A stretch of DNA of 64,000 nucleotides from Hymenobacter sp. BT18 (GTDB lineage Bacteria; Bacteroidota; Bacteroidia; Cytophagales; Hymenobacteraceae). The stretch covers positions 3,326,001 through 3,390,000 of the forward strand of contig NZ_CP050954.1 of assembly GCF_012273015.1 (NCBI RefSeq), given 5' to 3'. Position numbers and translations under genes: made by a program. This document shows, piece by piece, positions 1 through 7,050 of the stretch; position 1 is the stretch's first letter; every line of letters begins with the position of its first letter. The notes under the pieces were generated by a model that was not told the DNA's origin, did not search any database, and worked only from the letters and a program-made list of their open reading frames with translations.

Positions 1-2
1 CT

Positions 3-866
3 CTCACGGCCGAGCCGGAAGGGGAGGGGGTGCGCCTGCGCTGGCAGCCCGCCGCCCCCGACCTCACCCACGATGCCTACTATGTGTACCGCGGCACCTC
101 GGCCCAGGACTCCCTGGTGGTGGTGTCGCCGCCGCTGCGGGGCAACGTGCTGACGTTTCTGGATACCACTGCCCGCAACGGCCGCCGCGAGTACGTGTAC
201 GCCGTGCGCGACGCCAACCAGAACATGCAGCTGAGTCCCTTCTCAGCTTTGGCGGCGGCCCGCCCCAACCGCGCCATGCCAGTGACGGCCCCGCTGGGGG
301 TAAGTGCCTACGCCGCGGGCTCGGCCGTGCAGCTCACCTGGGATGATGCCCGCCGCGACCCCGCCGTGGTAGCGTACCGCCTGTACCGCCGCGCAGCTTC
401 GGCTACTGCGGCCACCAGCCCGGCGCGGGCTTCGGATTTCACGCGGCTGGCCACGGATTTGGTTTCCCCAGCTTATATCGATGCGTCGGTGAAGCCCGGC
501 CAAACCTACCAGTACGCTGTGGCCGCCGTGGATGCCCAGGGTACGGAAAGCACCTTGTCGCCGGTAATGGTGGTGCGCGTGACGGGTGCTCCGCTGGTGC
601 CGCCCGGTCAGCTGGTGGCTCGCCCGGTGGCTACAGGTCTTGAGGTAAGCTGGAGCCGGCCGACCGTGGCCCCGGCCAAAGGCTACGCCCTATACCGCCG
701 TCAGCGCGACCAGCCCACGGCCCAGCGCGTGGCTACCCTCACGGCCGCTCAAACACGCTACCTCGACCAGACTGCCAAGCCCGGCACGCTCTACATCTAC
801 TCCCTCAGCGCCCTCACGCCCACGGCCGAGTCGGCCCGGACGCCCGAAATCAGCGCCCGGCGCTAA
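3..866 (+). CDS. Fibronectin type III repeat protein, C-terminal part (5' truncated by window edge)
   Basis: The frame is open to the left edge, so the start lies outside; 287 codons are visible. Three FN3-like units follow each other, each with the W near the start of strand B (for example VRLRW, VQLTW, LEVSW) and the Y-x-L/V-Y-R strand seen in AYRLYRR and GYALYRR, ending with the T/Y-x-Y-x-V strand. Such modules are usually extracellular adhesion or presentation domains attached to large secreted proteins of gliding Bacteroidota. No C-terminal sorting domain of the Por type is obvious; the protein simply ends after the last FN3 unit. The catalytic or binding partner module, if any, would lie upstream. 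Confident as FN3, function unknown. Confidence 0.8.
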   Translation, partial: LTAEPEGEGVRLRWQPAAPDLTHDAYYVYRGTSAQDSLVVVSPPLRGNVLTFLDTTARNGRREYVYAVRDANQNMQLSPFSALAAARPNRAMPVTAPLGVSAYAAGSAVQLTWDDARRDPAVVAYRLYRRAASATAATSPARASDFTRLATDLVSPAYIDASVKPGQTYQYAVAAVDAQGTESTLSPVMVVRVTGAPLVPPGQLVARPVATGLEVSWSRPTVAPAKGYALYRRQRDQPTAQRVATLTAAQTRYLDQTAKPGTLYIYSLSALTPTAESARTPEISARR

Positions 867-909
867 GCCTTTCACCTCAACTTTTCACTCGCTTATTTTC
901 TCTTCTCTT

Positions 910-1440
910 ATGAAAACCTTCCGCCATTACCTCGTGCTGATTGGCTTGCTGCTGACGGTGGCTGCCTGCAAAAAGGACAAAGACAACGAGCCTTCCCGCA
1001 CGGACATGCTGACCAGCAAAGGCTGGCAGTTGAATGACATGAACATGCGTGTTAACGGCGTGACGGGCACCTACACGGTGCCTGCCGATGAACAGTATAC
1101 CTACCGCTTCACGTCGGACGGCAAGGGCACTATGGAGGAAGCCGACGGTACCAAAGAAAACCTGACGTGGTCGTGGAAGAACAACGAGGAAGTGCTGCGC
1201 GTGACCAGCAGCGGCGACACCTACGATTTCCAAGTGTTCACGCTCTCTAAGTCCAGCCTATCGGTAGGTTTCCAGCTCAACCAGCAGCAGATCAAGAATG
1301 ATGCAAGTGCGGGTGGGGGTACTTTGCTCTATTTCGCGCTCCTCTACCAGGCCTTCATCTTCCCGCCCAATGCCCCCAAGCTTAATGATATCAACACGCT
1401 GACGGATCTGCAGCTACAGCTCAACTACCAGGCGAAGTAG
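910..1440 (+). CDS. Small lipoprotein, lipocalin-like fold possible
   Basis: 176 aa. Residues 1-20 form a lipoprotein signal with lipobox LTVAAC followed by a lysine/aspartate-rich linker, so the mature protein should be anchored by the cysteine. The body has the pattern seen in Bacteroidota lipocalin-like and DUF5004-type lipoproteins: TSKGWQLNDM near the start, YRFTSDGKG and a second strand set ending in W-x-W and VFTLSKSSL. This family assignment is by eye and weak. It lies 43 bp after the FN3 gene in the same direction and may be cotranscribed. No enzyme motif is visible. Confidence 0.7.
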   Translation: MKTFRHYLVLIGLLLTVAACKKDKDNEPSRTDMLTSKGWQLNDMNMRVNGVTGTYTVPADEQYTYRFTSDGKGTMEEADGTKENLTWSWKNNEEVLRVTSSGDTYDFQVFTLSKSSLSVGFQLNQQQIKNDASAGGGTLLYFALLYQAFIFPPNAPKLNDINTLTDLQLQLNYQAK

Positions 1441-1475
1441 TACAGATTCACCGGCCAGTTATCCTACGTAGTACC

Positions 1476-2549
1476 ATGAAGTATTCTTTCCTCACTCAAA
1501 TGGGCGTGCTGGCAGCGGGCTTGCTGGGAGCCTGCTCCGGCCCCGACAAGCCCGCCGACCAACCCACCACCAAGCCCGCCGCCATCGTCACTACCACCCA
1601 GGCCAAACCCGAGGCTGCACCAGCCCCGCCGCCCGCCGCCCCGGCCGATACGGCGGCTGCCGGCTTCGACATCAGCCAGGTGCCGGTGGCGAATCCCAAG
1701 CTCGGTGGCTTTCCCTACTTCAGCCTGCTCGATGGCTACCAGAAAGGTGACCCAAAAGGCAACATGATATCCACGTCGGCTAAGGACTACCTCAAGGATG
1801 TGGCTTTCGACCGCTACGAATTCTTCGATGGCACCAAGCTGATTCCGGTGGACGGCCGCCTCATGACCACCAAAGCCGTTGGGGACGGTGCCTCATTTTA
1901 TCAGGTGCAGAAAACATACGAGAAGCTGGTGCATGACCTGGGCGGCGTAACTGTGTGGGAGGGCAACATGGAGGAGTTCCAAAACCGCAAGCTGCAGATG
2001 CAGGAAAAGCGCCACCGGGGCAACTACAGCATCTGGAGCGCCGAAAAAGCCGGGGTGTACGTGGTGCGCACCCCCGACCGCGAAATCTGGGTGGAAGTGT
2101 ATGAGCCCTACGAAAACAAAAACGGCTACTGGCTGACGGTGGTGGAACGCAAGGCCCTGCCGATGACGGCCAAGCTGATGCCCGCCGAGGAAATGAAGAA
2201 GGCCCTGGACGCCAACGGCCACGTGGCCGTGTACCTCAACTTCGACACCAACCAGGCCACCCTGCGCCCCGACGCGGCCCAGGGCATCGGGGAAATCGTG
2301 AAGCTGCTGCAGCAGGACCCCACCCTGCGCCTCACCGTGGAAGGCCACACCGATAACACCGGCGCTTTTACCCGCAACCAGCAGCTCTCGGAGCAGCGGG
2401 CGGGCACGGTAGTAGCGGCCCTCACCGCCCAGGGCATTGCGGCCGAGCGGCTACAGCCCAAGGGCCTGGGCCAAACCAAGCCCCTAGCCGACAATAGCAC
2501 CGAGGAAGGCAAAGCCAAAAACCGCCGGGTGGAGCTGGTGAAGCGCTAG
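1476..2549 (+). CDS. OmpA-family peptidoglycan-binding lipoprotein
   Basis: 357 aa. The N-terminus is a lipoprotein signal with cysteine at LLGAC, then a Pro/Ala/Thr-rich linker to about residue 65. The middle (about 70-240) is a unique domain. The last 115 residues are a clear OmpA C-terminal domain: YLNFDTNQATLRPDA, the EGHTDNTG motif, and the closing NRRVELVKR. OmpA domains bind diaminopimelate in peptidoglycan through conserved Asp and Arg residues and tie outer-membrane lipoproteins to the wall. It follows the preceding lipoprotein gene by 35 bp, likely one operon. The middle domain is unassigned. Confidence 0.88.
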   Translation: MKYSFLTQMGVLAAGLLGACSGPDKPADQPTTKPAAIVTTTQAKPEAAPAPPPAAPADTAAAGFDISQVPVANPKLGGFPYFSLLDGYQKGDPKGNMISTSAKDYLKDVAFDRYEFFDGTKLIPVDGRLMTTKAVGDGASFYQVQKTYEKLVHDLGGVTVWEGNMEEFQNRKLQMQEKRHRGNYSIWSAEKAGVYVVRTPDREIWVEVYEPYENKNGYWLTVVERKALPMTAKLMPAEEMKKALDANGHVAVYLNFDTNQATLRPDAAQGIGEIVKLLQQDPTLRLTVEGHTDNTGAFTRNQQLSEQRAGTVVAALTAQGIAAERLQPKGLGQTKPLADNSTEEGKAKNRRVELVKR

Positions 2550-2743
2550 CCCCCGGTAAAATCTCGTGGAATAAGACCTGAGCGCAACAGTTTGCGACCT
2601 GCGTGAAAGCGAGGGGTAAAGGAATAGCGTTTCTTTAGGTGGTTGATAAATAGTAAATTAACCTATTCGGCGGCGGGGGTAGGCATAGTAGCCAATGCGC
2701 CGGCCAAGTGGTAGCAGCGTTTCACTTTCTTTCCTTTCTGCGC

Positions 2744-4921
2744 ATGAAAACAACGTTCCCGTTTCTCGCTCTTCTGCTGGCAGCCCCGGCGGCCATGGCC
2801 CAGTCGGGGCTGCCGGCGGCTCCGGCTAAGTCCGCTTCCGATACCTACTTCGGAGTGAAGGTGGAAGACCCCTACCGCAACCTCGAAAACCTGCAGGACT
2901 CGGCCGTGGCTTCTTGGATGAAAGCCCAGAGCGAGTACGCCCGCCGCACCCTCAACGCCATTCCAGGTCGCCAGCAGCTGCTCGACCAGATGGTGGCCAT
3001 GGACCAGCGCAAGGCTGCCCGCGTGACGGACATCCGCGTGACCGACAACGGCCGCTACTTCTACTTTAAGTCGCGCCCCCAGGACCAGCAGCCCAAGCTC
3101 TACTGCCGCGACGGGTATCAGGGGCAGGAGGTGTTGCTCTTCGATCCGGAGAGCTACGAGAAAGGCAAGGTGTTCAACATCAACGGTTTTTCGCCCAGCG
3201 ACGACGGCTCGAAGGTGTCGTTCGGCCTCAGCGAGAAAGGCGCTGAGCTGGGCCGTACGCTCATCATGGAGGTGAAAACCAAGAAGCTCTACCCCGAGCA
3301 GCTCCAGCTCAACCGAGGCAGCGGCCAGTGGCTGCCCGACAACCAGAGCCTGACGTACACGCCCTACAACAACGGTGACCTGAAGGACATGGCTGCCCGT
3401 CAGAAAACCCAGTGTGTGCTGCACCGCGTGGGCACCCCCCAAAGCCAGGACAAGCCCATCTTCTCCACCCAGCTCTACCCCAAGCTCGACATCAAGCCCA
3501 GCGACTATCCGTACGCCGGCATTGACCGGGACGCGAAGCTGGCGTATGGCTTCCTGTATTCCGTGGACCGCTACCTTAAGGCCTACTACGCGCCGGCAGC
3601 GGCCCTTGCCAAACCCAATGTGCCCTGGCAGCCCCTGTTCCGGCCTGCCGACGAAGCCACCAATTTTGTGACGGATGAGCAGTATATCTACTTCGTGACT
3701 TCCAAGAACACGCCCCGCCAGAAGATTATGCGCATGCCCGCGGCCAAGCCCAATGTAGCCGCGGCTGAGGTACTGGTGCCCGAAGCCGCCGACGAAGCCA
3801 TCCTGGATGAGCAGCTGAAAACCACCAAGGACGGACTGTATTTCGTGCGCAGCCGCAACGGGGTGGAGGCCAAGCTCTACTTTGTGCCCAAGGGCAGCAA
3901 AACCGTTCAGGAGCTAAAGCTGCCCCAGTCGGCGGGCCGCTTGGAGCTGGCCGGCAAAAACCTGCAGTCCCCGGAGCTGTGGGTGACCATGGGCGGCTGG
4001 ACGGCCGACCGTAAGCGGTACCGCTACGACGTGGCCAGCCGCCGCTTTGTGCCGGAGGCGCTGTCGTCGGAAGCCCAGTACCCGGAGTTTACCGATCTGG
4101 TGGTAGAGGAAATCATGGTGCCTTCCCACGACGGGGTGCAGGTGCCGCTGTCCATTATCTATAAGAAGGGCCTGAAGCGCGACGGTGCGGCGCCCACGCT
4201 CATGGTTGGCTACGGGGCCTATTCCATGTCGATGGAGCCCACGTTTATGCCGCCGTTCCTGCTCTGGGCCCAGCAAGGCGGCATTCTGGCCGTGCCCCAC
4301 GTGCGCGGGGGCGGAGAGTTGGGCGAGGCCTGGCACAAAGCCGGGCAGAAAACCACCAAGCCCAACACTTGGAAGGATTTGATTGCCAGCGCCGAGTACC
4401 TCACCAAAAACAACTACACCGCGCCCGGCAAAATTGCCATCAACGGCGGTAGCGCCGGCGGTATACTCATTGGCCGGGCCATGACGGAGCGCCCCGACTT
4501 GTTTGCCGCGGCTATTCCAGAAGTAGGCTGCCTGAACGCCGTGCGCATGGAAAACTCCCCGAATGGCCCCGTGAACACGCCTGAGTTTGGCACCATGGCC
4601 AAGGAAGATGAAGCCAAGGCCCTGCTGGAAATGGACGCTTACCACCACCTCAAGCCTGGCACCCAGTACCCGGCCACGCTCGTCACGGCGGGCTTCAACG
4701 ACCCGCGCGTCATTGCCTGGCAGCCAGCCAAGTTTGCGGCCCGCCTGCAGGCCAGCCAAGTCGGGGGCAAGCCCGTCCTGTTCTTCACCGACTACGAAGC
4801 CGGCCACGGCATGGGCGACTCTCGCCTTAAACAGTTTGAAAGCATTGCCGACCTGATGAGCTTCGGCCTGTGGCAAACCGGCTCGCCCGGCTTCCAGCCC
4901 ACGGCTACGGCTGTGAAGTAA
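2744..4921 (+). CDS. Prolyl oligopeptidase family serine peptidase (S9A)
   Basis: 725 aa from the ATG at 2744, chosen because it gives a clean signal peptide (MKTTFPFLALLLAAPAAMAQ); an upstream in-frame start at 2708 would spoil it. N-terminal beta-propeller to about residue 430, then the alpha/beta hydrolase. The catalytic serine is in GGSAGG (about S570), the aspartate in GFNDPRV (about D653) and the histidine in AGHGMGD (about H688); GYGAYS forms the oxyanion region. The family cleaves after proline in short peptides. The signal peptide predicts periplasmic action, as is common in Bacteroidota. The gene stands alone. Confidence 0.93.
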   Translation: MKTTFPFLALLLAAPAAMAQSGLPAAPAKSASDTYFGVKVEDPYRNLENLQDSAVASWMKAQSEYARRTLNAIPGRQQLLDQMVAMDQRKAARVTDIRVTDNGRYFYFKSRPQDQQPKLYCRDGYQGQEVLLFDPESYEKGKVFNINGFSPSDDGSKVSFGLSEKGAELGRTLIMEVKTKKLYPEQLQLNRGSGQWLPDNQSLTYTPYNNGDLKDMAARQKTQCVLHRVGTPQSQDKPIFSTQLYPKLDIKPSDYPYAGIDRDAKLAYGFLYSVDRYLKAYYAPAAALAKPNVPWQPLFRPADEATNFVTDEQYIYFVTSKNTPRQKIMRMPAAKPNVAAAEVLVPEAADEAILDEQLKTTKDGLYFVRSRNGVEAKLYFVPKGSKTVQELKLPQSAGRLELAGKNLQSPELWVTMGGWTADRKRYRYDVASRRFVPEALSSEAQYPEFTDLVVEEIMVPSHDGVQVPLSIIYKKGLKRDGAAPTLMVGYGAYSMSMEPTFMPPFLLWAQQGGILAVPHVRGGGELGEAWHKAGQKTTKPNTWKDLIASAEYLTKNNYTAPGKIAINGGSAGGILIGRAMTERPDLFAAAIPEVGCLNAVRMENSPNGPVNTPEFGTMAKEDEAKALLEMDAYHHLKPGTQYPATLVTAGFNDPRVIAWQPAKFAARLQASQVGGKPVLFFTDYEAGHGMGDSRLKQFESIADLMSFGLWQTGSPGFQPTATAVK

Positions 4922-4985
4922 AAGGCGATGCCTGCTAAACCCAGTGGATAATAACGAATGAAACGTCATTTGACTATATTAGGCC

Positions 4986-5076
4986 GTCATGCTGAGCGGA
5001 GTCGAAGCATCTCTACTGCGTCGCCTGTAACGATTCAGACGAAGCGGTAGAGATGCTTCGACAAGCTCAGCATGAC
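4986..5076. repeat. REP-like interspersed inverted repeat
   Basis: The left arm begins GTCATGCTGAGC with GTCGAAGCATCTCTAC; the right arm reads GTAGAGATGCTTCGAC with GCTCAGCATGAC, the reverse complement apart from small differences. The loop is about 30 bases. Related single arms occur at 36981-37010 and 39915-39945, so this is a dispersed family and not only a terminator. It lies between the peptidase gene and ssrA. Confidence 0.75.
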
Positions 5077-5174
5077 GTTCTGGATAGCTTAGATCAATAC
5101 TTGGTCGGATAAAAAACGGCTGGGCAACGCTCGGTTAGAGACGCTGCGCCGGAACAATTTTGCCCGCCAGCAAC

Positions 5175-5201
5175 GTTTATTCCCCGATGTGCGTACCTTC
5201 G
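5175..5201 (+). promoter_or_regulatory. Likely ssrA promoter
   Basis: TACCTTCG at 5194-5201 matches the Bacteroidota -7 element TAnnTTTG at all but one position; TTTA at 5175 may be the -33 element with a short spacer. It is about 38 bp before the mature 5' end of tmRNA, leaving a short leader with a CACCC/GGGTG stem that would be removed by RNase P. Seen by eye only. Confidence 0.45.
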
Positions 5202-5238
5202 CACCCCGCCTTTCGGGTGGGTTCGTTCTTTCTAATCT

Positions 5239-5607
5239 GGGGCTGACTGGAATTGACAGCTCGTGCAAGTCGCGAGTAAGCGTGTCGGGAGTTGGATGAA
5301 TCTCCCGCCAAAAAATCTTCCAACCAACAAACGGCGACTACTCGTACGCCATGGCTGCCTAGTCTAGGTACTAAGCACTAGCCATCATCCCGCGTCCGTC
5401 TTCCTTTTCACGGACGAGTTCGGGGTGTCGAAAGCATAAGGATAGTTTGGGCGGCGCTGCGACGCCCAGGCGAAACTCAAGCAGATAAGGGTAGCCTATA
5501 GGCCTGATGTGCGCCTCGGCTGCTTCGAACAAATTAAGCATAGCTACACACGTAGAAAGCTCGACGCCTTCCTTGTCTGGACCAGGGTTCGAATCCCTGC
5601 AGCTCCA
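5239..5607 (+). ncRNA. ssrA: tmRNA (transfer-messenger RNA)
   Basis: The 5' end GGGGCTGACTGGAATTGACAG and the 3' end GGGTTCGAATCCCTGCAGCTCCA are the two halves of the tRNA-like domain; GGGGCTG pairs with CAGCTCC as the 7-bp acceptor stem (one G-U). Length about 369 nt, normal for the family. The tag reading frame (5333-5362) encodes GDYSYAMAA then TAG. CCA is not fully encoded. tmRNA rescues stalled ribosomes with SmpB. The 3' end is also the attachment site of the island that follows, so the last bases are supplied by the integrated element and the gene stays intact. Confidence 0.95.
5333..5362 (+). other. tmRNA proteolysis-tag reading frame
   Basis: Nine codons (GGC GAC TAC TCG TAC GCC ATG GCT GCC) then TAG, giving GDYSYAMAA. 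The YAMAA/YALAA ending is the usual degradation signal in Bacteroidota, recognised by ClpXP-type proteases. The exact resume codon is inferred from the nine-residue length of related tags. Confidence 0.75.
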
Positions 5608-5608
5608 C
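5594..5608 (+). repeat. attL core (15 bp)
   Basis: TCCCTGCAGCTCCAC covers the 3' half of the tmRNA T-arm and acceptor stem. An identical copy lies at 19653. Integration into tmRNA and tRNA 3' ends is the standard habit of tyrosine integrases. Confidence 0.88.
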
Positions 5609-5613
5609 AATTT

Positions 5614-5646
5614 ACCCCGTTTCCGGCTTGGAAATGGGGTTTTTTG
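5614..5646 (+). terminator. Terminator after ssrA, supplied by the island
   Basis: ACCCCGTTTCC pairs with GGAAATGGGGT around a 5-nt loop, followed by a run of T. It starts 6 bp past the tmRNA and lies inside attL, so it replaces the original terminator now at 19671. Confidence 0.85.
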
Positions 5647-5652
5647 TTTTCG

Positions 5653-5671
5653 GGGGTACATGCAGGGGTAC
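5653..5671 (+). repeat. Left arm-type repeat of the island
   Basis: GGGGTACATGCAGGGGTAC. The same 19-mer with one change (A to G) occurs in the same orientation at 19506-19524 beside the integrase. Paired short repeats near both ends of an element are typical integrase arm-binding sites; that role is inferred. Confidence 0.7.
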
Positions 5672-5749
5672 TAATCTTTTTTATCCGGCCGATTTTGTAT
5701 CTTCGTCAGGCCAACCCGGAATAGTTGCCAGCTTGCCCAGGAAAGCCAA

Positions 5750-5788
5750 AGGCCCGCCCTCATCGACTGATGAAGCGGGCCTTTTTTT
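5750..5788 (+). terminator. Hairpin terminator or attenuator before the small secreted protein
   Basis: AGGCCCGC and GCGGGCCT form a perfect 8-bp stem followed by seven T. It lies 38 bp before the ATG at 5826, so it either ends transcription from the attL side or acts as an attenuator for that gene. Confidence 0.7.
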
Positions 5789-5825
5789 CGCTATGTTCGG
5801 CCTATACTACTTAGCCCTTTTATCC

Positions 5826-6185
5826 ATGAAGAAAATACTACTCGCTGCCCTTTTCTCAGTAGCCACTTTGGCCGCCGCCCAGGCCCAGACGCCGGCGCCC
5901 GCCGCCCCATCTGTAGCCCGCACGGAAGAATACTGTATGATGATGGCCACCCAAAAGCTGATGAGCACCAAAGTGATTATCACGATGGACTACGGCCAGG
6001 AGCGGAAGTTCTTCAGTGATGCCCGGTACAAAGACGCCGAGGGGAAAGTTCAGGCCTTCAACTCAGTTATTGATGCCCTAAACTACATGAATGGCCAGGG
6101 CTGGGAGTTCGTTAACGCCTACGTGATTACGGTCGGCGGCCAGAACGTTTACCACTACGTGTTGCGCCGGCGGATTACCGCTTAG
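5826..6185 (+). CDS. Small secreted protein of unknown function (island cargo)
   Basis: 119 aa from the ATG at 5826, chosen because it gives a textbook signal peptide (MKKILLAALFSVATLAAAQAQ); the open frame continues upstream but through a hairpin terminator. The mature part has a tyrosine-rich C-terminal half (ALNYMNGQGWEF, YHYVLRRR), which recalls short proteins in which a GWE motif precedes a beta strand; I cannot name a family. It is convergent with the sigma factor gene with a single base between the two stop codons. It is the only exported product of the island and may be a lysogenic-conversion gene, which is inference. Confidence 0.75.
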   Translation: MKKILLAALFSVATLAAAQAQTPAPAAPSVARTEEYCMMMATQKLMSTKVIITMDYGQERKFFSDARYKDAEGKVQAFNSVIDALNYMNGQGWEFVNAYVITVGGQNVYHYVLRRRITA

Positions 6186-6186
6186 G

Positions 6187-6768
6187 CTACACGGTGTCCA
6201 GCAGCGGCTGCAGGAACTGCTGCAGGTGCTGCCGAATATTTGCAACACACCGCACCACGGCCCCGCGGCCCCTGTTCACCATCTCACCAACTTCTCTGGT
6301 AGAATAGCCTTCGCTGGCAAGCCGAAAAACTACCCTTTCAGGCATGGTGAAACGCTTAGCCATTTCCTGGGCGGCCAGCTGCCCCAGGGCGTGGTTTGTA
6401 TTTTGGCTCTCCTGCTCTCTGACCTCCATCTGCCCAAAGTAGGCAACGCCGGGGTGTTCCTGCTCTTCCTCTCCTTGGCGGGGGCCGCTGATTAGAATAG
6501 AGGCCTGCCGGCCAGCAGCCCGCGTTTGGTCAACGTGCACGTTGCGGATAATGGCCAGCAGCCGCAGCTTTACGGGACCCTTAGGGGCTCCGCGCCGCTG
6601 CACGCCTTCGTGTAGCCGTAGGATAGCCTCCTGCATTAGTTCGTTGGCCTCTTCACTGTCGCCGCCGGTTAGTTTGTGGGCATAGCGCAGCAGCTGCGGA
6701 CGCAGAGTTACGGCTTCCTGCAAACAGGCTGACGCCTGCTCTTCGTACTGTTCGGGGGTGGATATCAT
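6187..6768 (-). CDS. ECF-like RNA polymerase sigma factor
   Basis: 193 aa. Region 2 is visible as YAHKLTGGDSEEANELMQEA followed by LRLLAIIRNVHVDQTRA; region 4 as MPERVVFRLASEGYSTREVG followed by VNRGRGAVVRCVANIR, a helix-turn-helix of sigma-70 type. The linker between them is about 40 residues and acidic. It lies at the 3' end of the leftward operon of the island, where a late-gene transcription factor would be useful. No anti-sigma gene is adjacent. Its target promoters are unknown. Confidence 0.8.
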   Translation of the reverse strand: MISTPEQYEEQASACLQEAVTLRPQLLRYAHKLTGGDSEEANELMQEAILRLHEGVQRRGAPKGPVKLRLLAIIRNVHVDQTRAAGRQASILISGPRQGEEEQEHPGVAYFGQMEVREQESQNTNHALGQLAAQEMAKRFTMPERVVFRLASEGYSTREVGEMVNRGRGAVVRCVANIRQHLQQFLQPLLDTV

Positions 6769-6839
6769 AGTAAGAGAAAGCTACCTAATCAGCACCCCGA
6801 AAAATGGATTATGTGCAAATTAGATAGCTCTTACTTTTC

Positions 6840-7046
6840 TCACATCAAGGCCGCCGTTTCGGGCTTCTCTTTGTTCGGGGCTCGTTTTCGGATGTCTCCG
6901 ATACGGCACAGGTAGCGAATGGCATCTTGTGTAAGCCCTAACTCCCGGGCCGCCTCCGCCCGGGTATAAACTTGGTAGTTCGCTTTCAGCCAAAGCACGT
7001 GCTTGCGTAGGTGCCGCACGTATCGGCGCGGGGTAGGAGTAAACAT
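6840..7046 (-). CDS. Small basic helix-turn-helix-like protein
   Basis: 68 aa from the ATG at 7046, which sits 4 bp after the stop of the tape-measure gene and avoids overlap; a longer frame from 7100 would run into it. The N-terminal third is very basic (MFTPTPRRYVRHLRKHVLWL). The segment YTRAEAARELGLTQDAIRYL reads as a helix-turn-helix, followed by a CRIGDIRKR strand typical of MerR/HTH_17-like folds. It may regulate island genes; the target is unknown. Confidence 0.6.
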   Translation of the reverse strand: MFTPTPRRYVRHLRKHVLWLKANYQVYTRAEAARELGLTQDAIRYLCRIGDIRKRAPNKEKPETAALM

Positions 7047-7050
7047 GGCT

